Shown: in pieces, positions 27,851 to 36,931 of the stretch
Numbering within the stretch: position 1 is the first letter of the stretch
Layout: each line of letters starts with the position of its first letter
Assembly: GCA_965227155.1 (NCBI GenBank)
Contig: OZ245731.1
Coordinates: 3,906,001 to 3,970,000, forward strand
Direction of reading: 5' to 3'
DNA length: 64,000 bases
Source: UBA6059 sp965227155
Lineage (GTDB): Bacteria > Bacteroidota > Bacteroidia > Cytophagales > Cyclobacteriaceae
Position numbers and translations under genes: made by a program
The notes under the pieces: generated by a model
Told to the model about the DNA's origin: nothing
The model's input: only the letters and a program-made list of their open reading frames with translations
Database searches by the model: none

Positions 27851-27928
27851 ATTACTTGTAAAAAACAATTAATAATTACTTGCATTTTAAAAGTAATAAG
27901 TTATTATTGCTTGTAATTTACAAGTAAT
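27851..27928. promoter_or_regulatory. Three 23-nt operator-like palindromes for the HxlR regulator
   Basis: Each site is 23 nt with arms ATTACTT and AAGTAAT around a 9-nt core: 27851-27873 (right arm AATTAAT, one mismatch), 27875-27897 (both arms exact) and 27906-27928 (left arm ATTGCTT, one mismatch). Centres are 24 and 31 bp apart. HxlR-type proteins bind TACT/AGTA palindromes, which these contain. The array spans the promoters of both divergent genes, so it fits autoregulation plus control of the SnoaL-like gene. Confidence 0.75.
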
Positions 27929-27940
27929 AAATATAAAACT

Positions 27941-28840
27941 ATGAAAAAATCTATGCTAATGCTTCTGATATGGGGCCTAATCGCCTCCTTCCATTTGGCA
28001 GATGCTAACCCCAAAATCAAACCTGAAAATACACACTTAAAAGAAAAACCTATGAACAAAAAAGAAATAGTAGCCACCTTTTTGGGAGCTGTATTGAAAA
28101 ATGATCCGGCAAAAATGCGTGAATTAGCAAATGCAGATTATATCCAGCACAACCCATTTATTCCCACAGGATTGGAGCCTTTTATCCAGATGCTTCCTGT
28201 TTTACAACAGCATGGTACTACTGCCGACAACATAAGGATGTTTCAGGATGGGAATTTTGTGTTTATGCACAACATCTGGAGAAATGCCAAGCCCTTTGGT
28301 GCCGATGAAATGGTCTCATTTGACATTATCAGACTTGATGAGGATGGCAAAGTTGCCGAGCATTGGGATGCGATGACGCCTTTGGTTAAGCAAACAGCAA
28401 GCGGTAGAACGCAAACCGATGGACCTACTACAGCCTCTGATTTGGATGAGACCGAAGCAAACAAAGCATTGGCCAGATCAATGGTAGAAGATATCCTGAT
28501 GGGCAAAAATCCAAATAAAATAGCGGACTATATCAGTGCAACACAGTATGACCAGCATAATCCGGGCATCAAGGATGGACTGAGTGGTGTTGTAGAAGCA
28601 GTGGAGTTCCTTACTGCACAAAACAATATGTTTCAGTACACCAAAATACATAAGGTACTTGGCGAGGGTAATTTTGTGTTGACGGTAAGCGAAGGACAAT
28701 GGAACGGCACCACCAATGTTTTTTATGATTTGCTGCGCTTTGAAAATGGCAAGGCTGTAGAGCATTGGGACGTTATTCAGCCGATCCCGACCGAAGGCTT
28801 AGCTAATGACAATGGTATGTTTGGATTCGATGATAAGTAG
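27941..28840 (+). CDS. Exported protein with two SnoaL-like (NTF2) domains
   Basis: A 299-aa protein. A signal peptide (to about residue 22, LADA) precedes two homologous NTF2-fold domains. Domain 1 has DYIQHNPFIPTG and VAEHWDAM. Domain 2 has QYDQHNPGIKDG and AVEHWDVI. The repeated QHNP and EHWD motifs are typical of SnoaL-like polyketide cyclase relatives common in HxlR-controlled stress genes. The pocket His/Asp may act in acid-base chemistry on a small hydrophobic compound. It is likely repressed by the divergent HxlR protein through the three palindromes. An internal Met (MNKKEIV, residue 38) could start a cytosolic form. Confidence 0.85.
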   Translation: MKKSMLMLLIWGLIASFHLADANPKIKPENTHLKEKPMNKKEIVATFLGAVLKNDPAKMRELANADYIQHNPFIPTGLEPFIQMLPVLQQHGTTADNIRMFQDGNFVFMHNIWRNAKPFGADEMVSFDIIRLDEDGKVAEHWDAMTPLVKQTASGRTQTDGPTTASDLDETEANKALARSMVEDILMGKNPNKIADYISATQYDQHNPGIKDGLSGVVEAVEFLTAQNNMFQYTKIHKVLGEGNFVLTVSEGQWNGTTNVFYDLLRFENGKAVEHWDVIQPIPTEGLANDNGMFGFDDK

Positions 28841-29052
28841 CCAACCGTAGTTGCAAACTCATAAATTTCCAGCTTAGACTGGTCTGCATCAATCGAATAA
28901 ACCCTGGCTTTATTCTCCAAATCATTGGGCAATAAGGTCAGGGTTATTTTATGCTCAAAGCTAAGGCAAAACCTGACTTAAGTATTAAACCACATTGACT
29001 TAAAAACTATGACGGCAGGCCACCTAAGAGTGGGCCACTCGTATTGATCCTA

Positions 29053-29832
29053 TCAGAGTTCAAATTTATAAGTCAGCCCCAGCCATGGCTTATCCTGGTA
29101 AATCCAGAAATCCCTGTTCTTATCCAGCAGGTGATCCATGCCCACACTCAGCCCGATACTTTGGTTTCTATAATTGAAAAAAACCGCCAAACCATAGTTG
29201 AGACAGATGCCGTTGTATTCGGCCTGCACCTGATCATTTGTAAACCAGGGTGCGATCATACTCGTACCCAGGCCACCGATAGTTCCTACCGAAAAACCAA
29301 TGTTTTGCAGTTTGTTGGGTGAAGACCGTGATGCAATCAGTCGTTCATACCGGTAGCCGACAAATAAACAGGCTGTTAAATTCAAATCCACACTATAGGG
29401 GAGGTCTGCTGCGGCTGGGCGCAGTTTTGCAGGTACAGTTACCAAATCAAACTCCAGGCTACGATCGGTTAAGCTGGCGCCACCGGTATTCAGATCATCT
29501 TCTGCAATGTATAGGAAGTTAGCGCTAGTATCGAAGTTTTGGTCTTGTGTTTTGAGCTTCAAATATTTGAGGCTATCGGAAGTCAGCAGGATTACTTCTT
29601 TTTCAGTGTTATTCTGTTCCAATCGATAGGTTCGGTTGTAGAAGGCATCTTCTTCCTTTTTTAGGACTGCACAACTACTGGAAAATAAGAGGATGGAAAT
29701 GCCCAACCATAGACTGATAAGGTTACAGGTGCTGGATCTGATTGCCCTGGATGACCCTGCAATAGTACCGTTAACTGTTCCAGGCCTTAATTTTTGCCGG
29801 AGTGCCAATCCTCTCAATTTTTGAATGTACAT
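29053..29832 (-). CDS. Outer-membrane lipoprotein of unknown function
   Basis: A 259-aa frame. The N-terminus has a long positively charged stretch before a hydrophobic segment ending in LLFSSSC, a lipobox at about Cys54. The real start could therefore be further downstream than 29832. The mature part looks beta-rich and ends in WLGLTYKFEL, as an outer-membrane strand would. No family was recognised. It is monocistronic. The 5' region holds an inverted repeat (29850-29905). Confidence 0.6.
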   Translation of the reverse strand: MYIQKLRGLALRQKLRPGTVNGTIAGSSRAIRSSTCNLISLWLGISILLFSSSCAVLKKEEDAFYNRTYRLEQNNTEKEVILLTSDSLKYLKLKTQDQNFDTSANFLYIAEDDLNTGGASLTDRSLEFDLVTVPAKLRPAAADLPYSVDLNLTACLFVGYRYERLIASRSSPNKLQNIGFSVGTIGGLGTSMIAPWFTNDQVQAEYNGICLNYGLAVFFNYRNQSIGLSVGMDHLLDKNRDFWIYQDKPWLGLTYKFEL

Positions 29833-30152
29833 CTTATGATTTTTTGTTTGCCGGATAAGGTTGATTCTAATCTATAACCAGCGAAACCAAATTCCGTTAT
29901 CCGGCTTTTACCATTTCACCTATCCCAGTAGCAAATAAGCTTTTGATGATTGTAAAAATAATCATAGCCCATGAAAGCGGATTTTGTTTTGGATGTGTGT
30001 ATCGGGGTGGGAGGACTGCTGAAACTATTTTCAAATATTTATAATTGATGGCTTTACCTGTAGGCTTTTTTATATCACCTTCTTATCAATCGAAGCGTAG
30101 TAGGAGGGGCGCATCGATTATATATTCAATTACATTTTGAAACCTTTCATTA
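29833..30152. other. Non-coding gap of 320 bp with one inverted repeat
   Basis: No convincing gene was seen. GCCGGATAA (29850-29858) and TTATCCGGC (29897-29905) form a 9-bp inverted repeat 38 nt apart, just upstream of the minus-strand lipoprotein start. It could be a 5' leader hairpin or operator. The rest looks plain. Confidence 0.4.
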
Positions 30153-31181
30153 TTACCTTTTCAAAATCCTCAATATTCTGCTATTGATGATCTCGGACAA
30201 GTTCCAATTGTATAGTTCAGAATCCGTAGTGCTATAAAACGCCACTAATACGGCATCTATTTCTTCATGATACTCGGCAAAGCTTTGGTATCCAGGCACC
30301 CAGCCACCATGTTCATATTCATAAATGGAATTATATATTTCCTGCTCGCCTTCTTCAAATACTGATCCATCGACCATAGCACGAAGGAATCTTCCCACAT
30401 CCTCAGCAGTGGCGTGCATGCCATGGTCGCTTGTCTTTAGATCATGGGGATAGCCTACATGATATCCGCTCATCACGTCTTCTATATTTACCTCACTTAG
30501 CGAACTGAATGTGTTTTTAAGACCAAGCGGAATTAGAATTTTCTCTTTGATGAATTGGAAGTTGCTATAGCCCAGCTCATCATCCATGATTTTATTGATC
30601 AGCAAATAATTTGTGTTGCAGTACTCATAGTCCTCTCCGGGTTCAAAATTTGCCGGAAGACCTGAAATTAATGCCAGACTTTCTTCATAGGTTTCTGTTG
30701 GCGCTGCCCAGAAGTTAGGGGCATCCGTAAAATTGGGAATACCACTTCTATGCTGGATCAGTAATCTCAGCGTGATTTTGTCAGCGTTTTCAATTCTTCC
30801 GACAATATCCGGTAAATATTCGGCGATGGTTTTATCCAGAGAAAGTCGTCCATCAGCAACTAATTTGGTGACGGCAACAGCATCATATAACTTGCTAATG
30901 CTGGCAATCTTAAATAATGCTTGAGGTTTGGCTGGAATCATTACTTCCCGGTCATGCCAACCGGAAGCAAAATATTGAGGAGCCACTCCAGCCTGATCTA
31001 TGTACACAACCACACCGTCAAAGCCATGATCAACGGCCTCATCTAATTGAGCCTGTACAGTAGCAGGTAGTGGAAGTATCCATGCCTTAACTAAAAGCCA
31101 GGGTACATAGAATAGCGAAATGGCCGTTCCCAAAAAGAGAATGATTCTTACGATGATTTTGGATTTAGTTGATTTGCTCAT
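30153..31181 (-). CDS. Serine beta-lactamase-like hydrolase (class C/PBP fold), membrane-anchored
   Basis: A 342-aa protein. One N-terminal membrane helix (about 9-32) anchors an extracytoplasmic domain. The penicillin-recognising motifs are SISK (Ser94 nucleophile, Lys97), Tyr-Cys-Asn in DYEYCNTNY (YxN) and HGGWVPGYQS near the C-terminus in the KTG position. This fold includes esterases, D-aminopeptidases and peptidoglycan enzymes. Beta-lactamase activity itself is not shown. It lies at the end of a minus-strand run. Confidence 0.85.
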   Translation of the reverse strand: MSKSTKSKIIVRIILFLGTAISLFYVPWLLVKAWILPLPATVQAQLDEAVDHGFDGVVVYIDQAGVAPQYFASGWHDREVMIPAKPQALFKIASISKLYDAVAVTKLVADGRLSLDKTIAEYLPDIVGRIENADKITLRLLIQHRSGIPNFTDAPNFWAAPTETYEESLALISGLPANFEPGEDYEYCNTNYLLINKIMDDELGYSNFQFIKEKILIPLGLKNTFSSLSEVNIEDVMSGYHVGYPHDLKTSDHGMHATAEDVGRFLRAMVDGSVFEEGEQEIYNSIYEYEHGGWVPGYQSFAEYHEEIDAVLVAFYSTTDSELYNWNLSEIINSRILRILKR

Positions 31182-31404
31182 GCTTATTATCTAAATTTTT
31201 TCAAAATCATTTTATCAATTTGATAGTCCTCATTAGTTGGCTATTCATTAAGGTCAACTTTTCTTACACTACCTCAAGCACCAATTATAATCTCGGATAA
31301 GAAGGTGGATTTGTGAATTTTCATGTCTTCGTAATTTAGCTTAAAGATATTGTGTTTGATATGCTGACTTAGGATGCTAGATTGATGTATGCTCTCAGAA
31401 AACT

Positions 31405-32955
31405 TCAATCGGCAATCTGTTTCCGCATTAATGGACTTGCGAACAGAGTATATATGAACTTTACATTCATGTGGAGCGAGCCTGCCAACTCTTTGGTCGC
31501 CTGTTTTAGCGTATTCAAAGTATTTTCATCATAGTAAATGCCATTATGTAATACGCCTGTTATTGCCTTAGTATTGACAATATCCACCAAAGGATTGTTA
31601 TCCAGAAGGATCAGGTCAGCCAGCTTTCCTGCTTCAATGCTCCCCAAATCATCTTCTTTTCCACTAAATCGAGCAGGAATAATGGTAGCTGCTTGAAGCA
31701 CCTCAAGATTGGTAAGCCCTGCATCAACCAGATCTTGCATTTCAGTGTGCAAGCTAAATCCCGGAAATACGTAGGAATCAGTAACATCAGTACCTGTCAT
31801 GATTGGCACGCCATTATCATGGGCCATAGCGATCTGCGTTTTCACAGATTCATAGAATCTTTTGTTAATACCCTGCCTAGCAGCTGAGATGTTGTTCTTA
31901 GCAGCCCTGGATACGTCTGGGTTCCATAGCAATACCTTTCTTAAAGCTGGTATATAGTTTAAAAGTGGAGATTGGATGAACAGAGAATCATTAGCCAGTG
32001 CGGAAACTTTTAAGGTTTGTAATGTAGGAACCCAATGACTATTGTGATCTCTCATTAAATATATGAGTTCCTCTGACTTTGCATGATCTAAATCGCTAAT
32101 CATGGAAGGCATTAGATTCCTATATGTTTTGCCCTTATCAGCAGCATGACGCAATGAATCAGCAAAAGGGAAGCAATCGAACATGAAAATGCGCCCATGC
32201 TCAAAGCTTCTTTGGCCAGCGAGAATGGCTTCATGCAAGGAAACATTAAGCGGTTTATGTCCTGCTAAGTAAAGACTATACCGGGCACAATTTTTTGCCA
32301 GTGTACGATAAGATTCAGCTGGAATTTCCGCATATACCTTGATGAAGTCTGCCTGCTCCTCCTTATAATGAGCAAGTAGTGAATAAACATCTTCTTGTGT
32401 CTGTGCTTTAAAAAAGTCTGGAAAACCGTCAGGAACAGAATTTTCCCCATTTATTTGAAAACTACTCTGTAGTACATATCTGGGAGATACTTGTTCATGT
32501 TTTTCCAATTTTTGATTCCACTTCAGCCTGTCCTTCGTACCTGCCCAGTAGCTATCTGGTTTACCTAACTGGCCTGACATATCCCGTACAGCGGTTACAC
32601 CATTGGCTATATACAGCGGATGGTGAAGCCATGGTGAATGCTGTGTAGAATGCGTATGCATGTCCCATAAGCCGGGTATCAAATATTTGTCTGTTCCATC
32701 TATGACCAAAACGTCTGAAGCTGAAGTAGAATCTGAAGGGCCATCAAATGATATGATCCTATTTCCCTTTATACCCACATTGCGGTTGGTAAGAATACTG
32801 CCTGTTTTAATATCAATAATATTAACAGATTCGATAACCACATTTTGAGATTGGACAGGAACCTGAATTTTAGGCATTGGCCAAAAAAGAGCTATAAGGA
32901 AGATCGAAATAAGGGTTAGAATAGCTATGCTGATGATTTTTATTACTTTAAACAT
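31405..32955 (-). CDS. Membrane-anchored amidohydrolase
   Basis: A 516-aa protein. A signal anchor (about 5-25) precedes an amidohydrolase domain with LIPGLWDMHTHST (HxH metal ligands), Lys in DFIKVYAE, His in LAGHKPLNVS and SFEHGRIF, and Asp in MTGTDVTDS. The composite sandwich domain closes with GSIEAGKLADLILLD. It resembles exported amidohydrolases that act on cyclic amides or prolyl peptides. A C-terminal extension of about 40 residues (FIYTLFASPLMRKQ) is hydrophobic. It follows a 56-aa membrane gene with a 25-bp gap. Confidence 0.88.
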   Translation of the reverse strand: MFKVIKIISIAILTLISIFLIALFWPMPKIQVPVQSQNVVIESVNIIDIKTGSILTNRNVGIKGNRIISFDGPSDSTSASDVLVIDGTDKYLIPGLWDMHTHSTQHSPWLHHPLYIANGVTAVRDMSGQLGKPDSYWAGTKDRLKWNQKLEKHEQVSPRYVLQSSFQINGENSVPDGFPDFFKAQTQEDVYSLLAHYKEEQADFIKVYAEIPAESYRTLAKNCARYSLYLAGHKPLNVSLHEAILAGQRSFEHGRIFMFDCFPFADSLRHAADKGKTYRNLMPSMISDLDHAKSEELIYLMRDHNSHWVPTLQTLKVSALANDSLFIQSPLLNYIPALRKVLLWNPDVSRAAKNNISAARQGINKRFYESVKTQIAMAHDNGVPIMTGTDVTDSYVFPGFSLHTEMQDLVDAGLTNLEVLQAATIIPARFSGKEDDLGSIEAGKLADLILLDNNPLVDIVNTKAITGVLHNGIYYDENTLNTLKQATKELAGSLHMNVKFIYTLFASPLMRKQIAD

Positions 32956-32980
32956 GGGCTTGATTTTATTCGAATATTTT

Positions 32981-33151
32981 TCATTTTCCTATTTTTTTGG
33001 ATGATTCATCTTTCCTTGTATAGTCTACGGCTACACCGATTGCCAAACCAAGGCTTATCCATAAGCCAATATTGTCCTGTGCAATTCCTACAATTACTCC
33101 GATAAGAATTCCTAAAGCGATTCCTAAATGGTTTTTGATATTCGTTTTCAT
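32981..33151 (-). CDS. Small glycine-zipper membrane protein
   Basis: A 56-aa frame starting MKTNIKNHLGIALGILIGVI. It has two glycine-rich hydrophobic helices (about 9-24 and 28-43) separated by AQDNIGLW and a charged tail. The DNIGLWISLGLAIG stretch resembles a common family of small glycine-zipper proteins. The ATG overlaps the stop of the alpha/beta hydrolase gene (ATGA, 33148-33151), a strong sign of a real, translationally coupled gene. The function is unknown. Confidence 0.75.
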   Translation of the reverse strand: MKTNIKNHLGIALGILIGVIVGIAQDNIGLWISLGLAIGVAVDYTRKDESSKKIGK

Positions 33152-34020
33152 TGATAGTGTGATTTGTGATGGGAAATGACTATTGATTCTATAATTCGAT
33201 TTTCAGCCATGCTTTGAACGTGTCTTGAGTTCTCAAAAAGTCTTGTTTGTTTTATTGAAGGGAATATTCGCGATGCTCGCTTAATCATTTTCTCTCCCGG
33301 AAACATCAAGTCATTTTTGGCAGCGAATAAGGTAATAGGCGTCCTGATGCTCTTTGCTGCACTAGTGCTAATGGTGGGTACCGGTGTAAAATCCATTGTG
33401 CAATACTGCAACACTTTGGTTAAGAACCGGACGGCAAAATGATTGCGCTCAGTAAACAGTACGGCAAGGATTTTTTCTACATATTTAACGTTACCCGTCC
33501 TGATATATCTACGAACAGGAATAAAGACTTTAGCTAGTAGCTTAAGCGGATTACCATTAACAATATATGCAGGAGCGGCCAGATAGACTTCCTTGATCTT
33601 GCTTTCGTTATATTCCAGCGCTTTCAGGATCACTAGCCCACCAAAAGAAAAGCCAAGCATTCGGGCATTTTCAATATGTAGTTGCTCCAGAATTTCGTTA
33701 ATCCAGCGGCCATAAGAATGGTCATTCATGTTCAACCTGTTCTCAGCACTCTTATTCGGCTGTGCAGGTACGTCAATCGCATAAACCCGAAAATGCGCAC
33801 TTAGATTTGGGTAAGTTTCCAGCGCTATAGGTGCACAACCATTGGAACCATGGATGAGTAATATCGGTGGTTTTTTTGGTTTGCCAGTGCATATGATATT
33901 GGTAATTCCGATACTGGTTTCCACTTTTTCGTATGCATAGTCGATATTTAGCTCTTTGAGTTTCTCATCGTAGAAATCGAGTATTTCTTGCTTGCCTTCT
34001 TCGGTCTTAAAAAATGACAT
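33148..34020 (-). CDS. Alpha/beta hydrolase
   Basis: ATG at 34020 (MSFFKTEEG) was chosen; a TTG at 34050 is also in frame. The roughly 290-aa cytosolic protein has the oxyanion motif ILLIHGSNG, nucleophile elbow LGFSFGGLV, an Asp in AAKNDLMFPGE and a His in ENSRHVQSMAE, a full catalytic triad. It is a hydrolase of the lipase/haloperoxidase type with unknown substrate. It follows the oxidoreductase gene by 45 bp and is coupled by ATGA to a small membrane gene, so it is part of an operon. Confidence 0.88.
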   Translation of the reverse strand: MSFFKTEEGKQEILDFYDEKLKELNIDYAYEKVETSIGITNIICTGKPKKPPILLIHGSNGCAPIALETYPNLSAHFRVYAIDVPAQPNKSAENRLNMNDHSYGRWINEILEQLHIENARMLGFSFGGLVILKALEYNESKIKEVYLAAPAYIVNGNPLKLLAKVFIPVRRYIRTGNVKYVEKILAVLFTERNHFAVRFLTKVLQYCTMDFTPVPTISTSAAKSIRTPITLFAAKNDLMFPGEKMIKRASRIFPSIKQTRLFENSRHVQSMAENRIIESIVISHHKSHYQ

Positions 34021-34065
34021 ATCGTTTAGTTCAGTTTTTATTCCCTTCAAATGATGGTCGAAATA

Positions 34066-35055
34066 TTATGAGGCGGTTACAATCACCACATTCCCTCGCT
34101 TATGACCACCTTCTATATAGCGATGTGCTTCAGCAACCTTCGCTAATGGAAATTGTCGGTCTATGACTGTTTTCAACTTCCCTTCTTTGTAGATATCCAA
34201 TACCTCCGAAAGCATGTGCCTTAGCTCTTCCTCTTTATTGGCTCCTGTAGCTTCGAATCTGGCTTTCTTTTGACCAAAAAATGAGGTTTTAATCATCTGC
34301 AAGAGCAAAGAAAATTTCAATACAGGGGATAAATACATGCCTTTTTCTGAAAGGATGGCTTTACAAGCAGAAAAAGAGCTTTTGCCGATGGTGTCGTAAA
34401 CGAAATCATATTTTTCTGTGCCTTTTGTGAAATCCTTCTGTTCATAGTCAATCACCTCATCAGCGCCTAATGACCGCACCAATCCGACATTTCTACCACT
34501 GCACACGGCTGTTACATGCGCGCCCATGAACTTAGCTATTTGAATGGCGGAAGTCCCCAATGCTCCTGAGCCTCCATTGATCAGTACTTTTTGTCCAGGC
34601 TTCACATTAGCGATTTCTTTCAGAAAGTTAAAGGATGTCAAATGTCCATCGCAGAAGTTGGCAGCTTCGGAAAAATCCAGGTTTTCGGGCATAGGTAGAA
34701 TGACACCAGCCTCCGATATCGTCAGATATTGTGCATTAGAGCTAAATCCAAAAGTCGTTTCACCAAACACACGATCGCCAACTTCAAAGCTTTTAACAGC
34801 CTTACCAACCTGCTCCACGACTCCTGCGAAACCGGTTCCCGGGATAGCTTTTTTGGGCTTTGTCAGGCCTACAAATAGCCTTGCGATGTAAGGTTTGCCA
34901 GTGCGCATCATAGCATCAGCTGTGGTAGCTGAGGCTGTCATTACTTTCACCAATACCTCATTGGGTTTTGGATTGGGTTTTTTTACCTTTTGCAATTGAA
35001 GTACATCGGGCGATCCGTACCTGGCTGCTACTGTCGCTTTCATTGTTTGTGTCAT
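34066..35055 (-). CDS. Zinc-independent medium-chain NAD(P)-dependent oxidoreductase (quinone reductase-like)
   Basis: A 329-aa MDR enzyme. The GroES-like domain (MKATVAARYGSPDVLQL...) lacks the catalytic zinc Cys. The Rossmann domain has VLINGGSGALGTSAIQIAK. SRPSLGADEVIDY-like sequence (RSLGADEVIDYEQ) and FPLAKVAEAHRYIEGGHKRG are typical of quinone-reductase or alkenal-reductase relatives. It may detoxify reactive carbonyls. It is first of a minus-strand operon and lies 104 bp downstream of the TolB-TPR-AraC regulator gene. Confidence 0.9.
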   Translation of the reverse strand: MTQTMKATVAARYGSPDVLQLQKVKKPNPKPNEVLVKVMTASATTADAMMRTGKPYIARLFVGLTKPKKAIPGTGFAGVVEQVGKAVKSFEVGDRVFGETTFGFSSNAQYLTISEAGVILPMPENLDFSEAANFCDGHLTSFNFLKEIANVKPGQKVLINGGSGALGTSAIQIAKFMGAHVTAVCSGRNVGLVRSLGADEVIDYEQKDFTKGTEKYDFVYDTIGKSSFSACKAILSEKGMYLSPVLKFSLLLQMIKTSFFGQKKARFEATGANKEEELRHMLSEVLDIYKEGKLKTVIDRQFPLAKVAEAHRYIEGGHKRGNVVIVTAS

Positions 35056-35158
35056 GGCTTATTTATTTATTCATGACAAAAAAAGGAAGATGGGAGAGGA
35101 TATATGTTCGGTATATTCAGAAGTGGTTCTGAATTATATATCAGAACTAAAAAACTGA

Positions 35159-36931
35159 TTACCCCTGACTTTTCTGAAATGCTTTAGGTGTCATACCTAC
35201 TGCTTTTTTGAATGCTGTGTTGAAAACGGTCTTGGAGTTAAAGCCACTTTCATAGGCCAGCCCAATAAGCGATATATGTGAATTGTATGGATCAAGGACC
35301 AGTTGTTTGAAGTGCTCAATACGTTTTTTATTGATAAACTCGTTAAAGTTATTTCCCAGAGATTCATTCAATAACCAGGAAAGCTGATTGGGGTGTATAT
35401 CTACCTGCTCTGCCAGCGAACGTAATGTGAGTGAAGGATTTAGGTAGGGTCGCTCGGTTTCCACATAGGTTTGTATTTTCTTCACTTGTTCATTTGTAAG
35501 TCTAGGATCAGGGTTATTAGTTTTTTTGACCTTTGGCTTTTCTATGATCTTTGGATAAATCCGATCATGATATTCCTGATATCTTGGGTGTGAATGTATG
35601 GCATCTCCCAAGGGATCACTAAAAGCTAGAAGCAGTATTGTAGAGGCATTCTCGAATAGCTTTTCTAAAATAGCAAAAGCCTCCTCATAGTGCGCCAGAT
35701 TAGCATAGGTGAGGAATAGGTAGGCGTGAGCATGGTGGGCATGTGATTCCTGGGCATGCATCTCTAGTTTTTCCAAATGTGTTGTGATTTTTCCATCTCT
35801 TGCATCGATCAGGGCAAGGAGACCCAATCTTTCATCAGGTGTGAAAGCCAGCTCTGGAACTTCATCTAGTCTCTGGCGGGCTGCATTGAGTTGACCTTCT
35901 CGAATAAGTATATAGACACTGACAAGAATTGCTGGCAGGTTTTTGTCATTATCTTCCAGCAATTCCTGTAGAATCTCACTGGATTTATCAAAATCACGCG
36001 CTCGGTAATAATAATTTGCCTCATAGAATCTGGTCTCAGGATTTAGCGGGTCTGAGGATTTGGCAAAAAGTATATGCTCTTGTGCTTTTTTAAAATCACC
36101 AACCAACGTGTGTAGAAAGGAAACAAACTGATGTGCTTCAGAGTAGGTGGGTTTAGCAGCTAACGACTTGATGCCATATTGCATGGCTGCAGCAAAATCT
36201 GCTTCGGTAAAAAAGGCCTGCATACCCAGCATATAATTAAGTCCTGCATGGTCCGGGTCAAGCTTTTTCGCTAGGGCTAATGCTGTGATGCTTTTTTGCC
36301 AGGCTTCATCGCGAGGGGCAAAACCAGCTACTGCCATGAAACTATAGCTGTCAGCTACACCGAGATAACCCTCAATGAGTCCCTTATCTAGTTCTACGGA
36401 TTTTTCAAAATGCTCAATAGCGATGGTCGTATCCTCAGGATTCCATTTGTAGAAATGATGACGCCCTTTTAAGAGGTGCTCATAAGATGAAAGACTCTTT
36501 GTAGGGCTGTTTACTAAATGATTGGAGATGTTCAAATGACCATGTTGCTCTCTTATTTTATCAGCAATGAGCAAACTGATTTCATCTTGCGTTTCGAAAA
36601 GGTTCTCCAGCTTTCGATCCCATGTCTCTGACCAGAAATGTGTGTCCTCATCAACATCTATTAGCTTGGCACGCACCCGAAGCTTACCCTCATGAATCTG
36701 GGCGCTACCCTCCAGAAGAATAGCTACACCCAATTTGTTGGCAATTTCTTCTAGAGAAGCTTTGTGGTTTTTGAAATAGAAACTGGATGTGCGTGAGATG
36801 ACTTTCAAGCCATCTATTTTGGCCAGTGCATTGATGATTTCCTCTGTGATACCGTCACAGAAGAATTCATTTTCACCAGCTTTACTCAAGTTGGTGAATG
36901 GAAGAACAGCAATTGATTTTCTCGAATTCAC
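35159..36931 (-). CDS. Transcription regulator with TolB/FlgO-like domain, TPRs and AraC HTH
   Basis: A 590-aa protein with a GTG start. Residues 1-130 form a TolB-amino-terminal/FlgO-like domain (KSIAVLPFTNLS, DGITEEIINALAKI, RTSSFYFKN, GVAILLEGSAQ). About residues 140-450 are TPR repeats (for example GYLGVADSY, HAGLNYMLG). The last 100 residues are an AraC-type HTH (LTLRSLAEQVDIHPNQLSWLLNE, GLAYESGFNSKTVFNTAFKKAVGMTPKAF). In other bacteria the TolB-TPR unit is usually attached to a class III nucleotide cyclase; here it carries a DNA-binding domain. It likely controls the neighbouring oxidoreductase operon. A paralogue is at 38164. Confidence 0.92.
   Translation of the reverse strand: MNSRKSIAVLPFTNLSKAGENEFFCDGITEEIINALAKIDGLKVISRTSSFYFKNHKASLEEIANKLGVAILLEGSAQIHEGKLRVRAKLIDVDEDTHFWSETWDRKLENLFETQDEISLLIADKIREQHGHLNISNHLVNSPTKSLSSYEHLLKGRHHFYKWNPEDTTIAIEHFEKSVELDKGLIEGYLGVADSYSFMAVAGFAPRDEAWQKSITALALAKKLDPDHAGLNYMLGMQAFFTEADFAAAMQYGIKSLAAKPTYSEAHQFVSFLHTLVGDFKKAQEHILFAKSSDPLNPETRFYEANYYYRARDFDKSSEILQELLEDNDKNLPAILVSVYILIREGQLNAARQRLDEVPELAFTPDERLGLLALIDARDGKITTHLEKLEMHAQESHAHHAHAYLFLTYANLAHYEEAFAILEKLFENASTILLLAFSDPLGDAIHSHPRYQEYHDRIYPKIIEKPKVKKTNNPDPRLTNEQVKKIQTYVETERPYLNPSLTLRSLAEQVDIHPNQLSWLLNESLGNNFNEFINKKRIEHFKQLVLDPYNSHISLIGLAYESGFNSKTVFNTAFKKAVGMTPKAFQKSQG

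Noticed and set aside
30153..31181. Antibiotic-resistance beta-lactamase
   Set aside because: The fold and SxxK/YxN motifs are shared by many esterases and peptidases; membrane anchor and context give no support for a resistance enzyme.
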